In this document: piece by piece, positions 25,527-33,231 of the stretch
How the letters are laid out: the number at the start of each line of letters is the position of its first letter
Numbering within the stretch: position 1 is the stretch's first letter
From: JADKCZ01 sp963786945
GTDB lineage: Bacteria > Myxococcota > Myxococcia > Myxococcales > Anaeromyxobacteraceae
Direction of reading: 5' to 3'
Assembly: GCA_963786945.1 (NCBI GenBank)
Contig: CAWBAO010000003.1
Coordinates: 248,001 to 312,000 of the forward strand
DNA length: 64,000 nucleotides
Translations under genes and position numbers: made by a program
Notes under the pieces: model-generated
Told to the model about the DNA's origin: nothing
The model's input: only the letters and a program-made list of their open reading frames with translations
The model's database searches: none

Positions 25527-27938
25527 TCAGCGGTCCCTGGGCTGCTCCGCCGGCCGGATCTCGCAGAGGTACGCCCGGTGAGGCACCGACCCGCTGATCG
25601 GGTCGATCGCCCCGTTCCCGATCAGGAGGTTGTAGTTCGCGCCCTCGGGACTGAAGGGATCATGGCCGGGCGCTCCCACCTCCGGGCACGGCTGCCACCA
25701 GCCGTGCTGCCCGCAGACCACGTCCGGCTGCAGGCTGTCGTTCAGCCGCGCCCGCGCACGCACGCTCCCGTCGGGCGTCTCGATGCTGACCCAGTCGCCA
25801 GCCGCGATCCCCCGCTTCGCCGCGGCCCCGGGATGCAGCTCGACCTCGGGGTCCATCGCCTTGCGCCGCAGGCTGGGGAGCGCACGGTGCTGGCTCTCGC
25901 AGAACAGGGTGTGCTTGGTGCACGTGAGGATGAGCGGGAAGCGCTCCACGAGATCCGGACGGGACACCGGACCGACCAGCGGCTCCTGGTACTCGGGCAG
26001 CGGCGGATGGCCGTGTGCCAGCAGGGTCTCCGAGTACAGCTCGATCTTGCGGGTGGGCGTGTCGAAGCCCCGCGGGACGCCGTCGACCTCGTCGGCGAAC
26101 TTGCGGTAGCGCGTCTCGAGCGCGACGCGCGCACCCTCGGGGTGGTCGCGCAGCCAGTCGAGCGAGAGGCCCGAGGGGGCCAGCTGGTGGCGGTAGGCCG
26201 CGTCGAGGTTCCCCTCCCAGAAGTGGCCGCCGAGACCGAGACGGACGGCGAGCTCGAAGACGATCTCGGTGTCGGAGCGGGCCTCGCCGGGCGGCGCGGC
26301 GACGGGCCGGCGCAGCTGGACCAGTGACTGCGCTTCCTGGCTCACCTCGAAGCCGAACTTGAGCGCCTCGCGCTCGAATCCGCTCGCCACCGGCAGGACG
26401 ACGTCGGCGAGCTCCGCCGTGGGGTTCATGAACAGGTCGGCGTGGACGTAGAAGTCGAGCGCGGCCAGCGCCTCGCGCCCGCGCAGGACGTCGCCGTGCG
26501 ACAGCAGGAGGTTGGTGCCGAACCCGACCAGGCCTCGCACGGCATAGGGGGTGCGGTCGAGGATGCCGCGGTACAGCTCGTCGGTCGTGGCGAACCCCCA
26601 CCGCGCCGGGCCGAGCGGGCGGTCCGCGACGCCGAGCCCCACGGCGGCGCGCGCCGGTCGTGGGAGCCCCTCGGTCCCGACCGCGGGGGTGGGGACCGCG
26701 GAGAAGAGCACGTTGCCGCCCCGCGCATCGAAGCTGCCCGTCAGCACGGAGAGCTGCGCGATGGCGCGTGCGATCTGCGTCGCGTTCGTCTGCATCTCGA
26801 CGCCGCTCCACGCGTAGTAGGCGAGAGGCCTCGCCTCCCACAGGAGCCGTGCGGCGCGCTCGAGCTCGCCGCGGTCGACGCCGGTGATCGACTCCACTCG
26901 CTCGGGCGTGTGGGCGCGGCAGTTGGCGGCCGCGAGCTCGAAGGCGGTCCGGCAGCGCACGCCGCCCCCCGGCGTCTCCAGCGCGTGCTCGCCCCAGAGG
27001 TCGAGGTCCGCGGGGTCGACCTGGTACCGCCCACGGGCGGTATCGTAGACGGCGGGGCGGCCGGCCGCCCGGTCCCAGGCCACGTAGCGTCCCGGGTCCC
27101 CGCCCTCCGACAGGTCGGCCTCGGTGAGGAGGCGGCCCGTGTCCGAGCGGACGAGCAGCGGGCCGTTGGTCCACTCACGCACGAACGGCTCGTCGAACCA
27201 GCCCCGCTCGATCATCATGCCGGCGATCCCCAGGGCGAGCGCGGCGTCGGTGCCCGGGCGCACCTGCAACCACGCGTCGGCCCGCCGGGCCGGCTCGGTG
27301 CGCCGGGGATCGACCACGATGAGGCGTGCCCCGCGCTTCTGCGCCGCGATGGTCGCGGTCGCGTGGCTGAGCCGCGCGTGGTTGGGGTTGTAGCCCCAGA
27401 GGAGGATGCAGCCGGCGTTCTCGAGGTCGGGCAGGTACCGTCCAGGCACCGGCGCGCCGAACGTGAAGCCCGTCGCGAAGTGCCGGCCCCAGCCGCACAG
27501 CTCCATCGCGTTGACGAGGTTCGGGCTGCCGAAGGCGTGCATCAGCCGTTCCACCCAGGCCGTCGAGTCGTCCGACGCCGAGGTCGAGGGCGAGACCAGG
27601 CTGAAGGCGACGCTCTCGGGCCCGGACTCCGCGGCCAGCGCGCGGAGCCGTGACGCGACCAGCTCCAGCGCCTCGTCCCAGCCGATCCGCTGCCAGCCCG
27701 GGTCGGCATCGCCCTTCGGACGCGTCCGCTTCAGCGGGAACTTCAGGCGGTCGCGGTGATAGACGAGCTCCGGCCCGGCGCGACCCTTGGCGCAGAGCCC
27801 CTGGCCCGTGGGGTGCGACGGGTCGGGGTCGAGACGGACGAAGCGCCCCTCCTCGACGGTGGCGATCGCGCCACAGCGCGAGACGCACAGCGCGCAGTAG
27901 GTGGGGACGCGCTCCGATGTGGTGATGCCGTCCGCCAT
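25527..27938 (-). CDS. Molybdopterin-dependent oxidoreductase (DMSO reductase superfamily)
   Basis: 803 residues from the ATG at 27938 (SD-like GAAGG), without a Tat signal, so cytoplasmic. The N-terminal [4Fe-4S] motif is C-x2-C-x3-C (CALCVSRC) with a fourth Cys about 27 residues later (GLCAKG). Then comes a long molybdopterin-binding region; Cys in MELCGWGRH is the likely Mo/W ligand. The C-terminal dinucleotide-binding domain contains LTCTKHTLFCESQHR and ends GSVPHRAYLCEI. No partner electron-transfer subunit is adjacent. Cys-ligated soluble relatives include formate dehydrogenase, nitrate reductase and acetylene hydratase types; which one cannot be decided. The V4R/sigma-54 activator gene lies directly upstream in the same direction. 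Confidence 0.88.
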   Translation of the reverse strand: MADGITTSERVPTYCALCVSRCGAIATVEEGRFVRLDPDPSHPTGQGLCAKGRAGPELVYHRDRLKFPLKRTRPKGDADPGWQRIGWDEALELVASRLRALAAESGPESVAFSLVSPSTSASDDSTAWVERLMHAFGSPNLVNAMELCGWGRHFATGFTFGAPVPGRYLPDLENAGCILLWGYNPNHARLSHATATIAAQKRGARLIVVDPRRTEPARRADAWLQVRPGTDAALALGIAGMMIERGWFDEPFVREWTNGPLLVRSDTGRLLTEADLSEGGDPGRYVAWDRAAGRPAVYDTARGRYQVDPADLDLWGEHALETPGGGVRCRTAFELAAANCRAHTPERVESITGVDRGELERAARLLWEARPLAYYAWSGVEMQTNATQIARAIAQLSVLTGSFDARGGNVLFSAVPTPAVGTEGLPRPARAAVGLGVADRPLGPARWGFATTDELYRGILDRTPYAVRGLVGFGTNLLLSHGDVLRGREALAALDFYVHADLFMNPTAELADVVLPVASGFEREALKFGFEVSQEAQSLVQLRRPVAAPPGEARSDTEIVFELAVRLGLGGHFWEGNLDAAYRHQLAPSGLSLDWLRDHPEGARVALETRYRKFADEVDGVPRGFDTPTRKIELYSETLLAHGHPPLPEYQEPLVGPVSRPDLVERFPLILTCTKHTLFCESQHRALPSLRRKAMDPEVELHPGAAAKRGIAAGDWVSIETPDGSVRARARLNDSLQPDVVCGQHGWWQPCPEVGAPGHDPFSPEGANYNLLIGNGAIDPISGSVPHRAYLCEIRPAEQPRDR

Positions 27939-28100
27939 CGTCCGTGCCTTCGGGCCGTGCCGCTGCCACCGGAGAAGCACCTCGGGCTCTCCTAATGCGA
28001 TCGGCATCGCCGGTGCTGCGGCCCGGCTCCCCTTCCTGGGTCCCAGCCCCAAACGGGATGCGGTGCGGGCCGCGCTCCGGCCCTCCCGCCCAGGATCGAA

Positions 28101-28145
28101 GCGACTCGAGTCATCTCATCGTGAGCACCGCCAGGGTTGAGTCGC
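28101..28145. promoter_or_regulatory. Inverted repeats between activator and molybdopterin gene
   Basis: GCGACTC (28101-28107) and GAGTCGC (28139-28145) form an inverted repeat, and GACTCGAGTC (28103-28112) is itself a perfect palindrome. They lie in the 238-base gap upstream of the molybdopterin gene and could be an operator. No convincing sigma-54 -24/-12 element was found on the minus strand in this gap. Confidence 0.3.
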
Positions 28146-28176
28146 TGGACTGCAGGGAGGGAGTGCACCCGCCGGC

Positions 28177-29832
28177 TCACGGCGCCGGCCGGCGCGCCTC
28201 GGCCGCGCGCGCCGCGCCGTACGCCTTGAGCTTGCGCTTCAGGGTCGCGAGCCCGATCCGGAGATCGGCGGCGGCCCTGGTCCGGTTCCCGCCGGCCGCC
28301 TCCACGGCCGCCAGGATGTACTCCTTCTCGACGTCCGCCAGCGGGCGCGCCGCGCCGGTCGGGCGCGGCCTCGGCAAGGCGGCGCGCAGCTCCTCCGGCA
28401 GGTCCTCGACCTCGATGCGGCTCCCGGTGCTGAGGGCCACGGCGTGCTCGATGGAATTCTGGACCTCGCGCACGTTGCCCGGCCAGGCGTGGCGGAGCAG
28501 CTGGTCGGCGGCCCGCGGCGTGAACCCGGTGACCTTGCGCCCCATGCGCCGCGCCGTCTCGGCCAGGAACAGGCGCGCCAGGGGCAGGACGTCCTCGGGG
28601 CGCTCCCGGAGCGGCGGGACGCGCAGCTCGATGACCCTGAGCCGGTAGTAGAGATCCTGGCGGAACCGGCCGGCCGCGACCTCCTCGGCGAGGTTCCGGT
28701 TGGTCGCCGCCACCACCCGGACGTCGACCGGCCGTGCCCGGTTCTCGCCGACCCGGCGGACCTCCCGCTCCTGGAGGACCCGCAGCAGCTTCACCTGCAT
28801 GCCGGCGGAGATCTCCCCGATCTCGTCGAGGAAGAGCGTGCCGCCGGTGGCCGCCTCGAAGAGGCCGGCGCGGTCCCGCTCGGCGCCGGTGAAGGCGCCG
28901 CGGGCGTGGCCGAACAGCTCGCTCTCCAGCAGGGTCTCGGTCACGGCGCCGCAGTTCACCGCCACGAAGGGACCGCTGCTGCGCGACGACTCGTCGTGGA
29001 TGAGCCGGGCCAGGCGCTCCTTGCCCGCCCCGCTCTCCCCCGTGACCAGCGTGGTCGACTCGACCCTGGCCACCCGCCTGGCCAGGTCGAGGACGCGCGC
29101 CATCGCCTCGCTCCGGACCACCAGGCCCGAGCGCCCGTCGGCTTCGGGAGCCAGCCGGGTCAGCTCCTGCCGCCGGGCCCGGAGGCGCCGCTCGGTGGCG
29201 CGCAGGACCTCGGAGACGCTCGCCAGCGCCGAGTCGATGCAGGCCATGTCGTAGTAGGTGAGGTGGGGCTCGATCTCCGGCCCCCACTCGTCGCGGGACC
29301 GCCCGATGACGTGGCAGGTCGCGTCCCCCCGGCCGCGGCAGCGGTCCTCGATGCAGTAGATCTCCCGCCCGTTGGCCGCGCTGAGGTAGCCGCTGGCGAA
29401 GCCGGTCAGCGTCCAGCAGATCGGCTCCTCGGCCTGGCCCATGTGGAGCAGGTGCTGCTCGGCCTCGTAGGACTCGTGCCAGATCGACTCGACGAAGGGC
29501 TGCGAGGCCCCACCCGGGCGGGGCCCGACATGCTCGACCACGACCTGGCCCTGCAGCATGTGGATCCGGGCCCCCGCCAGGCGCCACTCCTCCTCGCTCT
29601 CCCAGGGCAGCCCGGTCCGAAGGGTCTCTGCCACCCGGTGGCCGTGCGCGTAGCCGAGGCGGGTCAGGATTCCGCGCGCCGCCGTGAGCCCCAGGCTGCC
29701 GATGAGCTCCTTGCGGAGGAGGCCGAGCGCCACCGCATCGAGGAGGATCACCCGCTCGCCGCCGAAGCGGATGACGCCACCGCCGGGCTCGAAGCTGAGC
29801 AGCTCCCGCAGGTCGAGGTCCTTGGCACGCAT
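28177..29832 (-). CDS. Sigma-54-dependent transcriptional activator with V4R sensor domain (XylR/DmpR type)
   Basis: 551 residues. An N-terminal XylR_N-like region (about 1-100) leads into a V4R small-molecule-binding domain (about 110-180) with the Cys-containing CIEDRCRGRGDATCHV signature that coordinates zinc in DmpR/PoxR. The AAA+ domain (about 235-460) has Walker A GESGAGKE, a canonical GAFTGA loop and TLFLDEIGE. A Fis-like HTH closes the protein (NRTRAAADLRIGLATLKRKL). This layout marks activators that sense aromatic compounds directly, without phosphorylation. Likely targets are the divergent YceI operon and the molybdopterin oxidoreductase gene downstream. The inducer cannot be read from sequence. 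Confidence 0.93.
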   Translation of the reverse strand: MRAKDLDLRELLSFEPGGGVIRFGGERVILLDAVALGLLRKELIGSLGLTAARGILTRLGYAHGHRVAETLRTGLPWESEEEWRLAGARIHMLQGQVVVEHVGPRPGGASQPFVESIWHESYEAEQHLLHMGQAEEPICWTLTGFASGYLSAANGREIYCIEDRCRGRGDATCHVIGRSRDEWGPEIEPHLTYYDMACIDSALASVSEVLRATERRLRARRQELTRLAPEADGRSGLVVRSEAMARVLDLARRVARVESTTLVTGESGAGKERLARLIHDESSRSSGPFVAVNCGAVTETLLESELFGHARGAFTGAERDRAGLFEAATGGTLFLDEIGEISAGMQVKLLRVLQEREVRRVGENRARPVDVRVVAATNRNLAEEVAAGRFRQDLYYRLRVIELRVPPLRERPEDVLPLARLFLAETARRMGRKVTGFTPRAADQLLRHAWPGNVREVQNSIEHAVALSTGSRIEVEDLPEELRAALPRPRPTGAARPLADVEKEYILAAVEAAGGNRTRAAADLRIGLATLKRKLKAYGAARAAEARRPAP

Positions 29833-29850
29833 GGGTCGCTCCTGATCGAA

Positions 29851-29877
29851 ATGAGCCGAGGAGGCTCATCATGAGCC
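29851..29877. promoter_or_regulatory. Triple heptamer operator upstream of the V4R activator
   Basis: ATGAGCC (29851-29857), GGCTCAT (29863-29869) and ATGAGCC (29871-29877): a perfect inverted repeat with a 5-base spacer plus a third, direct copy one base later. It lies 19 bases before the activator's start codon and about 65-90 bases upstream of a possible sigma-54 promoter for the divergent operon, a suitable place for an upstream activating sequence and autoregulation. Confidence 0.5.
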
Positions 29878-29938
29878 GCTTCGGGCGGGCGCTGCAACCG
29901 GGCCTCCCGTGATCACGGCCGGTTGCGGCGCTGCCCGC

Positions 29939-29957
29939 CTCGGCCCGCCGGGTGCAA
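29939..29957 (+). promoter_or_regulatory. Candidate sigma-54 promoter of the YceI operon
   Basis: GG (29942-29943) and GC (29954-29955) are separated by exactly 10 bases, with GGCCCG and TGCA matching parts of the -24 and -12 elements. Predicted start about 29967, leader about 38 bases. GG-N10-GC is frequent by chance in GC-rich DNA; the nearby sigma-54 activator gene is the main support. Confidence 0.3.
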
Positions 29958-30004
29958 TACCGTCCAGCACACGGCCTTCGGGCCACCGACAAGGAGCAGT
30001 CCAG

Positions 30005-30553
30005 ATGGCTCAGGAAACCTGGCAGGTCGACGGTGCGCACTCGGCGGTGAACCTCGCGGTCCGCCACATGGTGATCTCGAAGGTTCGCGGCCACTTCAGC
30101 ACGTGGAGCGCGAAGCTCCAGCTCGACACCGCCGAGCTGACCCGCTCGACCGTCGAGGCCGACATCGAGGCGGCCAGCATCGACACCGGCGTGGCCGACC
30201 GCGACACCCACCTGCGCTCGCCCGACTTCCTCGACGCTGCGAAGTACCCGACCCTGCGCTACCGCAGCCGCCGCGTCGAGGCCGTCTCCAAGGACCGGCT
30301 GCGGGTGACCGGTGACCTCACCATCCGCGACGTGACGCGCGAGGTCGTCCTCGACGTCGAGTACGGCGGCCAGGGCAAGGATCCCTGGGGCAACACCCGC
30401 GTCGGCTTCACCGCCACCGCCTCGCTCAACCGCAAGGACTTCGGCCTCACCTGGAACCAGGCGCTCGAGACCGGCGGCGTCCTGGTGGCCGACCGCGTCG
30501 ACATCGAGATCGAGCTGCAGGCCATCAAGCAGGCCGCTGCGAAGAGCGCCTAG
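30005..30553 (+). CDS. YceI-family lipid/isoprenoid-binding protein
   Basis: 182 residues from the ATG at 30005 (SD AAGGAG). A YceI lipocalin-like beta-barrel: starts TWQVDGAHSAVNLAVRHM, continues with RGHFSTW and DADIEAASIDTGVADRDTHL-like blocks, LRSPDFLDAAKYP, and ends with FGLTWNQALETGGVLVADRVDIEIELQ. Family members bind polyisoprenoids or fatty-acid amides and respond to osmotic, acid or oxidative stress. There is no signal peptide, unlike E. coli YceI, so this copy is cytoplasmic. First gene of a three-gene operon with a hemerythrin-like and a pirin gene. Confidence 0.92.
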   Translation: MAQETWQVDGAHSAVNLAVRHMVISKVRGHFSTWSAKLQLDTAELTRSTVEADIEAASIDTGVADRDTHLRSPDFLDAAKYPTLRYRSRRVEAVSKDRLRVTGDLTIRDVTREVVLDVEYGGQGKDPWGNTRVGFTATASLNRKDFGLTWNQALETGGVLVADRVDIEIELQAIKQAAAKSA

Positions 30554-30565
30554 GCGGGAGCGCCG

Positions 30566-31051
30566 GTGAGCCTCTGCCCCCAGCTGCGCCGCCTCTCGGC
30601 CGATCACGCCCGCTGGCTCGCCGAGCTGGCCCGGCCGACGAGCGCGGACGGGGACGGCGCGCGCCTCCTCGCGCTCTGGGACGCGGAGATCCAGCCGCAC
30701 TGCCGCGCCGAGGAGGAGGTGCTCCTCCCCGAGCTGGCCCGGCGGCTCTCCGAGGCCGACGCGGTGATCGTCTTCACCTCGGGCGATCACCTGGTCCTGC
30801 GGCGCCTCGTCCGCGACCTCAGGAACGCCGCGGGTCCGGCCGCCGTCGCGGCGGCCGCCGCCCTGGCGGGGCGGCTCGCGGAGCACCTCCACTTCGAGGA
30901 GCGGACGCTCCTCCCCGCCCTCCAGGAGGCGCTGGGGTGCGATCGCCTCGCCGAGCTCCAGGGCGAGCTCGCGGAGGCGGGACGACGGCCAGCGAAGGTC
31001 CACGGCGAAGCGCGGCGGCGGCCGCGGGCCGCCATTAGGAGAAGGTCATGA
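30566..31051 (+). CDS. Hemerythrin HHE cation-binding domain protein
   Basis: 161 residues, a GTG start 12 bases after the YceI gene. A four-helix bundle with conserved metal-ligand candidates: His in SADHARW, His in IQPHCRAEEEVLLPEL, the second His in SGDHLVLRRL and His-Glu in EHLHFEERTLLPAL. The pattern fits the HHE/hemerythrin-like di-iron family that binds oxygen or nitric oxide or senses iron and redox state. The C-terminus is basic and looks disordered. Its stop overlaps the pirin start (ATGA), indicating translational coupling. Confidence 0.85.
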   Translation: MSLCPQLRRLSADHARWLAELARPTSADGDGARLLALWDAEIQPHCRAEEEVLLPELARRLSEADAVIVFTSGDHLVLRRLVRDLRNAAGPAAVAAAAALAGRLAEHLHFEERTLLPALQEALGCDRLAELQGELAEAGRRPAKVHGEARRRPRAAIRRRS

Positions 31052-31906
31052 CGGAACGAAGCGCGACCGAGATCGTGGTCCCCATGCCCACCAGCGACGG
31101 TGCCGGGGTCCAGCTGAAGCGCAGCATCGCCACGCCGACGCTGGACCACCTCGACCCGTTCTTCCTCTTCGACCACTTCGGATCGGAGAACCCCGATGAC
31201 TACGTCGCCGGGTTCCCCATGCACCCGCACCGGGGCATCGAGACCATCACCTACATGCTGGACGGCGACGTCACCCACCGGGACACCCTCGGGAACTCCG
31301 GGACCATCGGTCCAGGTGACGTGCAGTGGATGACCGCGGGGCGCGGCATCATGCACGAGGAGATGCCCCACGTCGGGCCGAAGCGCCTCGACGGCTTCCA
31401 GGTCTGGGTGAACCTGCCCAGGAAGCTCAAGATGACCGCCCCGCGCTACCAGGACGTGCCCTCGGGCGAAGATCCCGGAGGTCGCCCTGGCCGGCGGCGG
31501 CAGCGCGCGCGTCATCGCCGGCACGGTGAACGGCGTGCCCGGCGCCGTCCGGGAGATCTACGCCGACCCGACCTACCTCGACGTGACCCTGGCGGCCGGG
31601 CAGGCCTTCGAGCAACCCATGCCCAAGGGGCACACCGGCCTCCTCTACGTCTTCCGCGGCGAGGTGACCGTGGGCGGCGGCAGCGCCAGCCGCGCCCAGG
31701 TCGTCCCCTCCCCGCGCCTCGCCATCCTCAGCGACGGTGACGTGGTCCGGGTCCGCGCCGCCTCCACGCCGGCGCGGTTCCTGCTGCTCTCGGCCCAGCC
31801 GCTCCACGAGCCCGCGGTCCGCTACGGCCCCTTCGTCATGAACACCAGGGAGGAGATCGCCCAGGCCATCCACGAGCTCCAGACCGGGACCTTCATCAAG
31901 CCGTAG
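31048..31906 (+). CDS. Pirin-family bicupin, one frameshift
   Basis: The N-terminal cupin carries the metal-binding signature HPHRGIETITYMLDGDVTH with WMTAGRGIMHEE; the C-terminal cupin contains GHTGLLYVFRGEVTVGG. Pirins bind iron and may act as quercetin 2,3-dioxygenases or redox regulators. The frame breaks after QDVPS near 31464-31468, where one extra G accounts for it (expected continuation AKIPEVALAGG); correction gives a normal 285-residue protein. All metal ligands lie before the break. Third gene of the YceI-hemerythrin-pirin operon, probably controlled by the divergent V4R activator. Confidence 0.85.
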
Positions 31907-31923
31907 CCCCAGGAGGGTTGGCA

Positions 31924-31952
31924 CGCCGAGGGTGGGCGGCCGTGCCTCGGCG
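31924..31952. terminator. Hairpin between convergent pirin and kelch genes
   Basis: CGCCGAGG (31924-31931) pairs with CCTCGGCG (31945-31952). It lies just after the pirin stop and before the kelch gene end. No U-tract. Confidence 0.45.
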
Positions 31953-32043
31953 AGATTGCCGGCAGGTCGCCCGACAACCGGAGCGAGGAGGCCTTCGCGG
32001 GGCGAGGGAGGCAGCGCCGGCAACGGTCCGCGGTGCGCAGCGT

Positions 32044-33178
32044 TCAGCGGTAGATCTCGGAGGAGGCGAGGTACCCGGCTCCACCAGACCAGTCCTTGAG
32101 CCCGCCGGTGACCAGGACGCCACCGTCGGGGAGCAGCGCCGCGGCGTGGAACGCCCGTGGCGTGCCCATGGTCGCCGTCGGCGCGAACGTCCCCAGGGCG
32201 GGATCGTAGATCTCGGCACTGGCGAGGATGCCCCCGTTGGCGGCGATGCGCCCGGGGTCGTACCCGCCGGCGATGAGCACCTTCCCGCCTGGCAGCAGCG
32301 TCGCGGTGTGGGCGTAGCGGGCCTCCCGCAGGCTGCCGGTGGCGACGAAGGACCCCGTCGCCGGGTCGTAGAGCTCCGCCGCGGCGAGGGCGACGGCGTT
32401 GCCCAGGTAGAAGGCGCCTCCGGCCACGAGCACCTTCCCGTTCGGCAGCAGCGTCGCCGTGTGGCCCTCCCGGGCCTGCAGCATGGACCCGGTCCCGGCC
32501 GAGGACGGCGCCGCCGGATTCGAAGAGCTCGGCGGTCGCGAGCGTCGTGAAACCGTTCCGCTCCCCGCCCGCCACGAGCACCTTCCCGCCTGGGAGCAGG
32601 GTCGCCGTGTGGCTGGCCCGGGCGTCGAGGAGGTTGCCTGCGGCGGCGAAGGATCTCGACGCCGGATCGTACCGCTCGACGGCGGTGGTGGTGGCAGGGC
32701 CTGCGTACCCGGCGGCGACGAGGACCGTGCCGTCGGTGAGCCCGGTCGCCGTGGCATTCAGGTGGCCAATGCCCGTCTCCCCGGAGACGGCGAAGGTCCG
32801 TGAGGCCGGGTCGTATTCCTCGGCCGCCGCCGGCGCGTTCGCGCCGCCGGCGACGAGCACCCGGCCGTTCGGGAGCAGCGCCGCCACGTGGTAGGCGCGG
32901 GACGAGGACATCTCGCCCGTGGCCGTGCAGGCCCTGGTGGCGGGGTCATAGACCTCCGCGGTCGTGCCGACGGACCCGTCGCCGGTTCCCCCGACGAGGA
33001 GCACGCGGCCGTCGGCGAGCCGCGTCGCCGTGAAGTCGGCGCGCGCCAGGCCGAGGCTGCCGGTGGGGGTGAACTCGGGGAGGCGCTCCGCGGCCGGCGA
33101 CGAGCCGCCGCAACCGATGGTGACGAGCGCGAGGCCCCCGATGGCGAGCCCGACGAGACGGCGGTGGCTGAGTCGCAT
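32044..33178 (-). CDS. Kelch-repeat beta-propeller lipoprotein, one frameshift
   Basis: A start at 33178 with SD GAGGGGG gives a lipoprotein signal (LALVTIGC, Cys near residue 23). The rest is about six kelch repeats of some 50-55 residues, each with a pattern like ATLLPNGKVLVAGG followed by AELYDPATGSF. The frame changes near 32519-32520; one extra base there accounts for it (GAATCC where GATCC would restore ELFDPA), giving 377 residues. This family of galactose-oxidase-type propellers is abundant in Myxococcota and usually surface-exposed; ligand unknown. It opens a run of secreted proteins that continues to 44593. Confidence 0.85.
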
Positions 33179-33231
33179 GTGACCCCCTCGAGGAGATTCG
33201 GGCGCAATCCGTGCCGCGGCCTTCCCGCCCG

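Noticed and set aside
27939..28176. Sigma-54 promoter for the molybdopterin gene
   Set aside because: No GG-N10-GC with adequate -24/-12 context was found on the minus strand in this gap.
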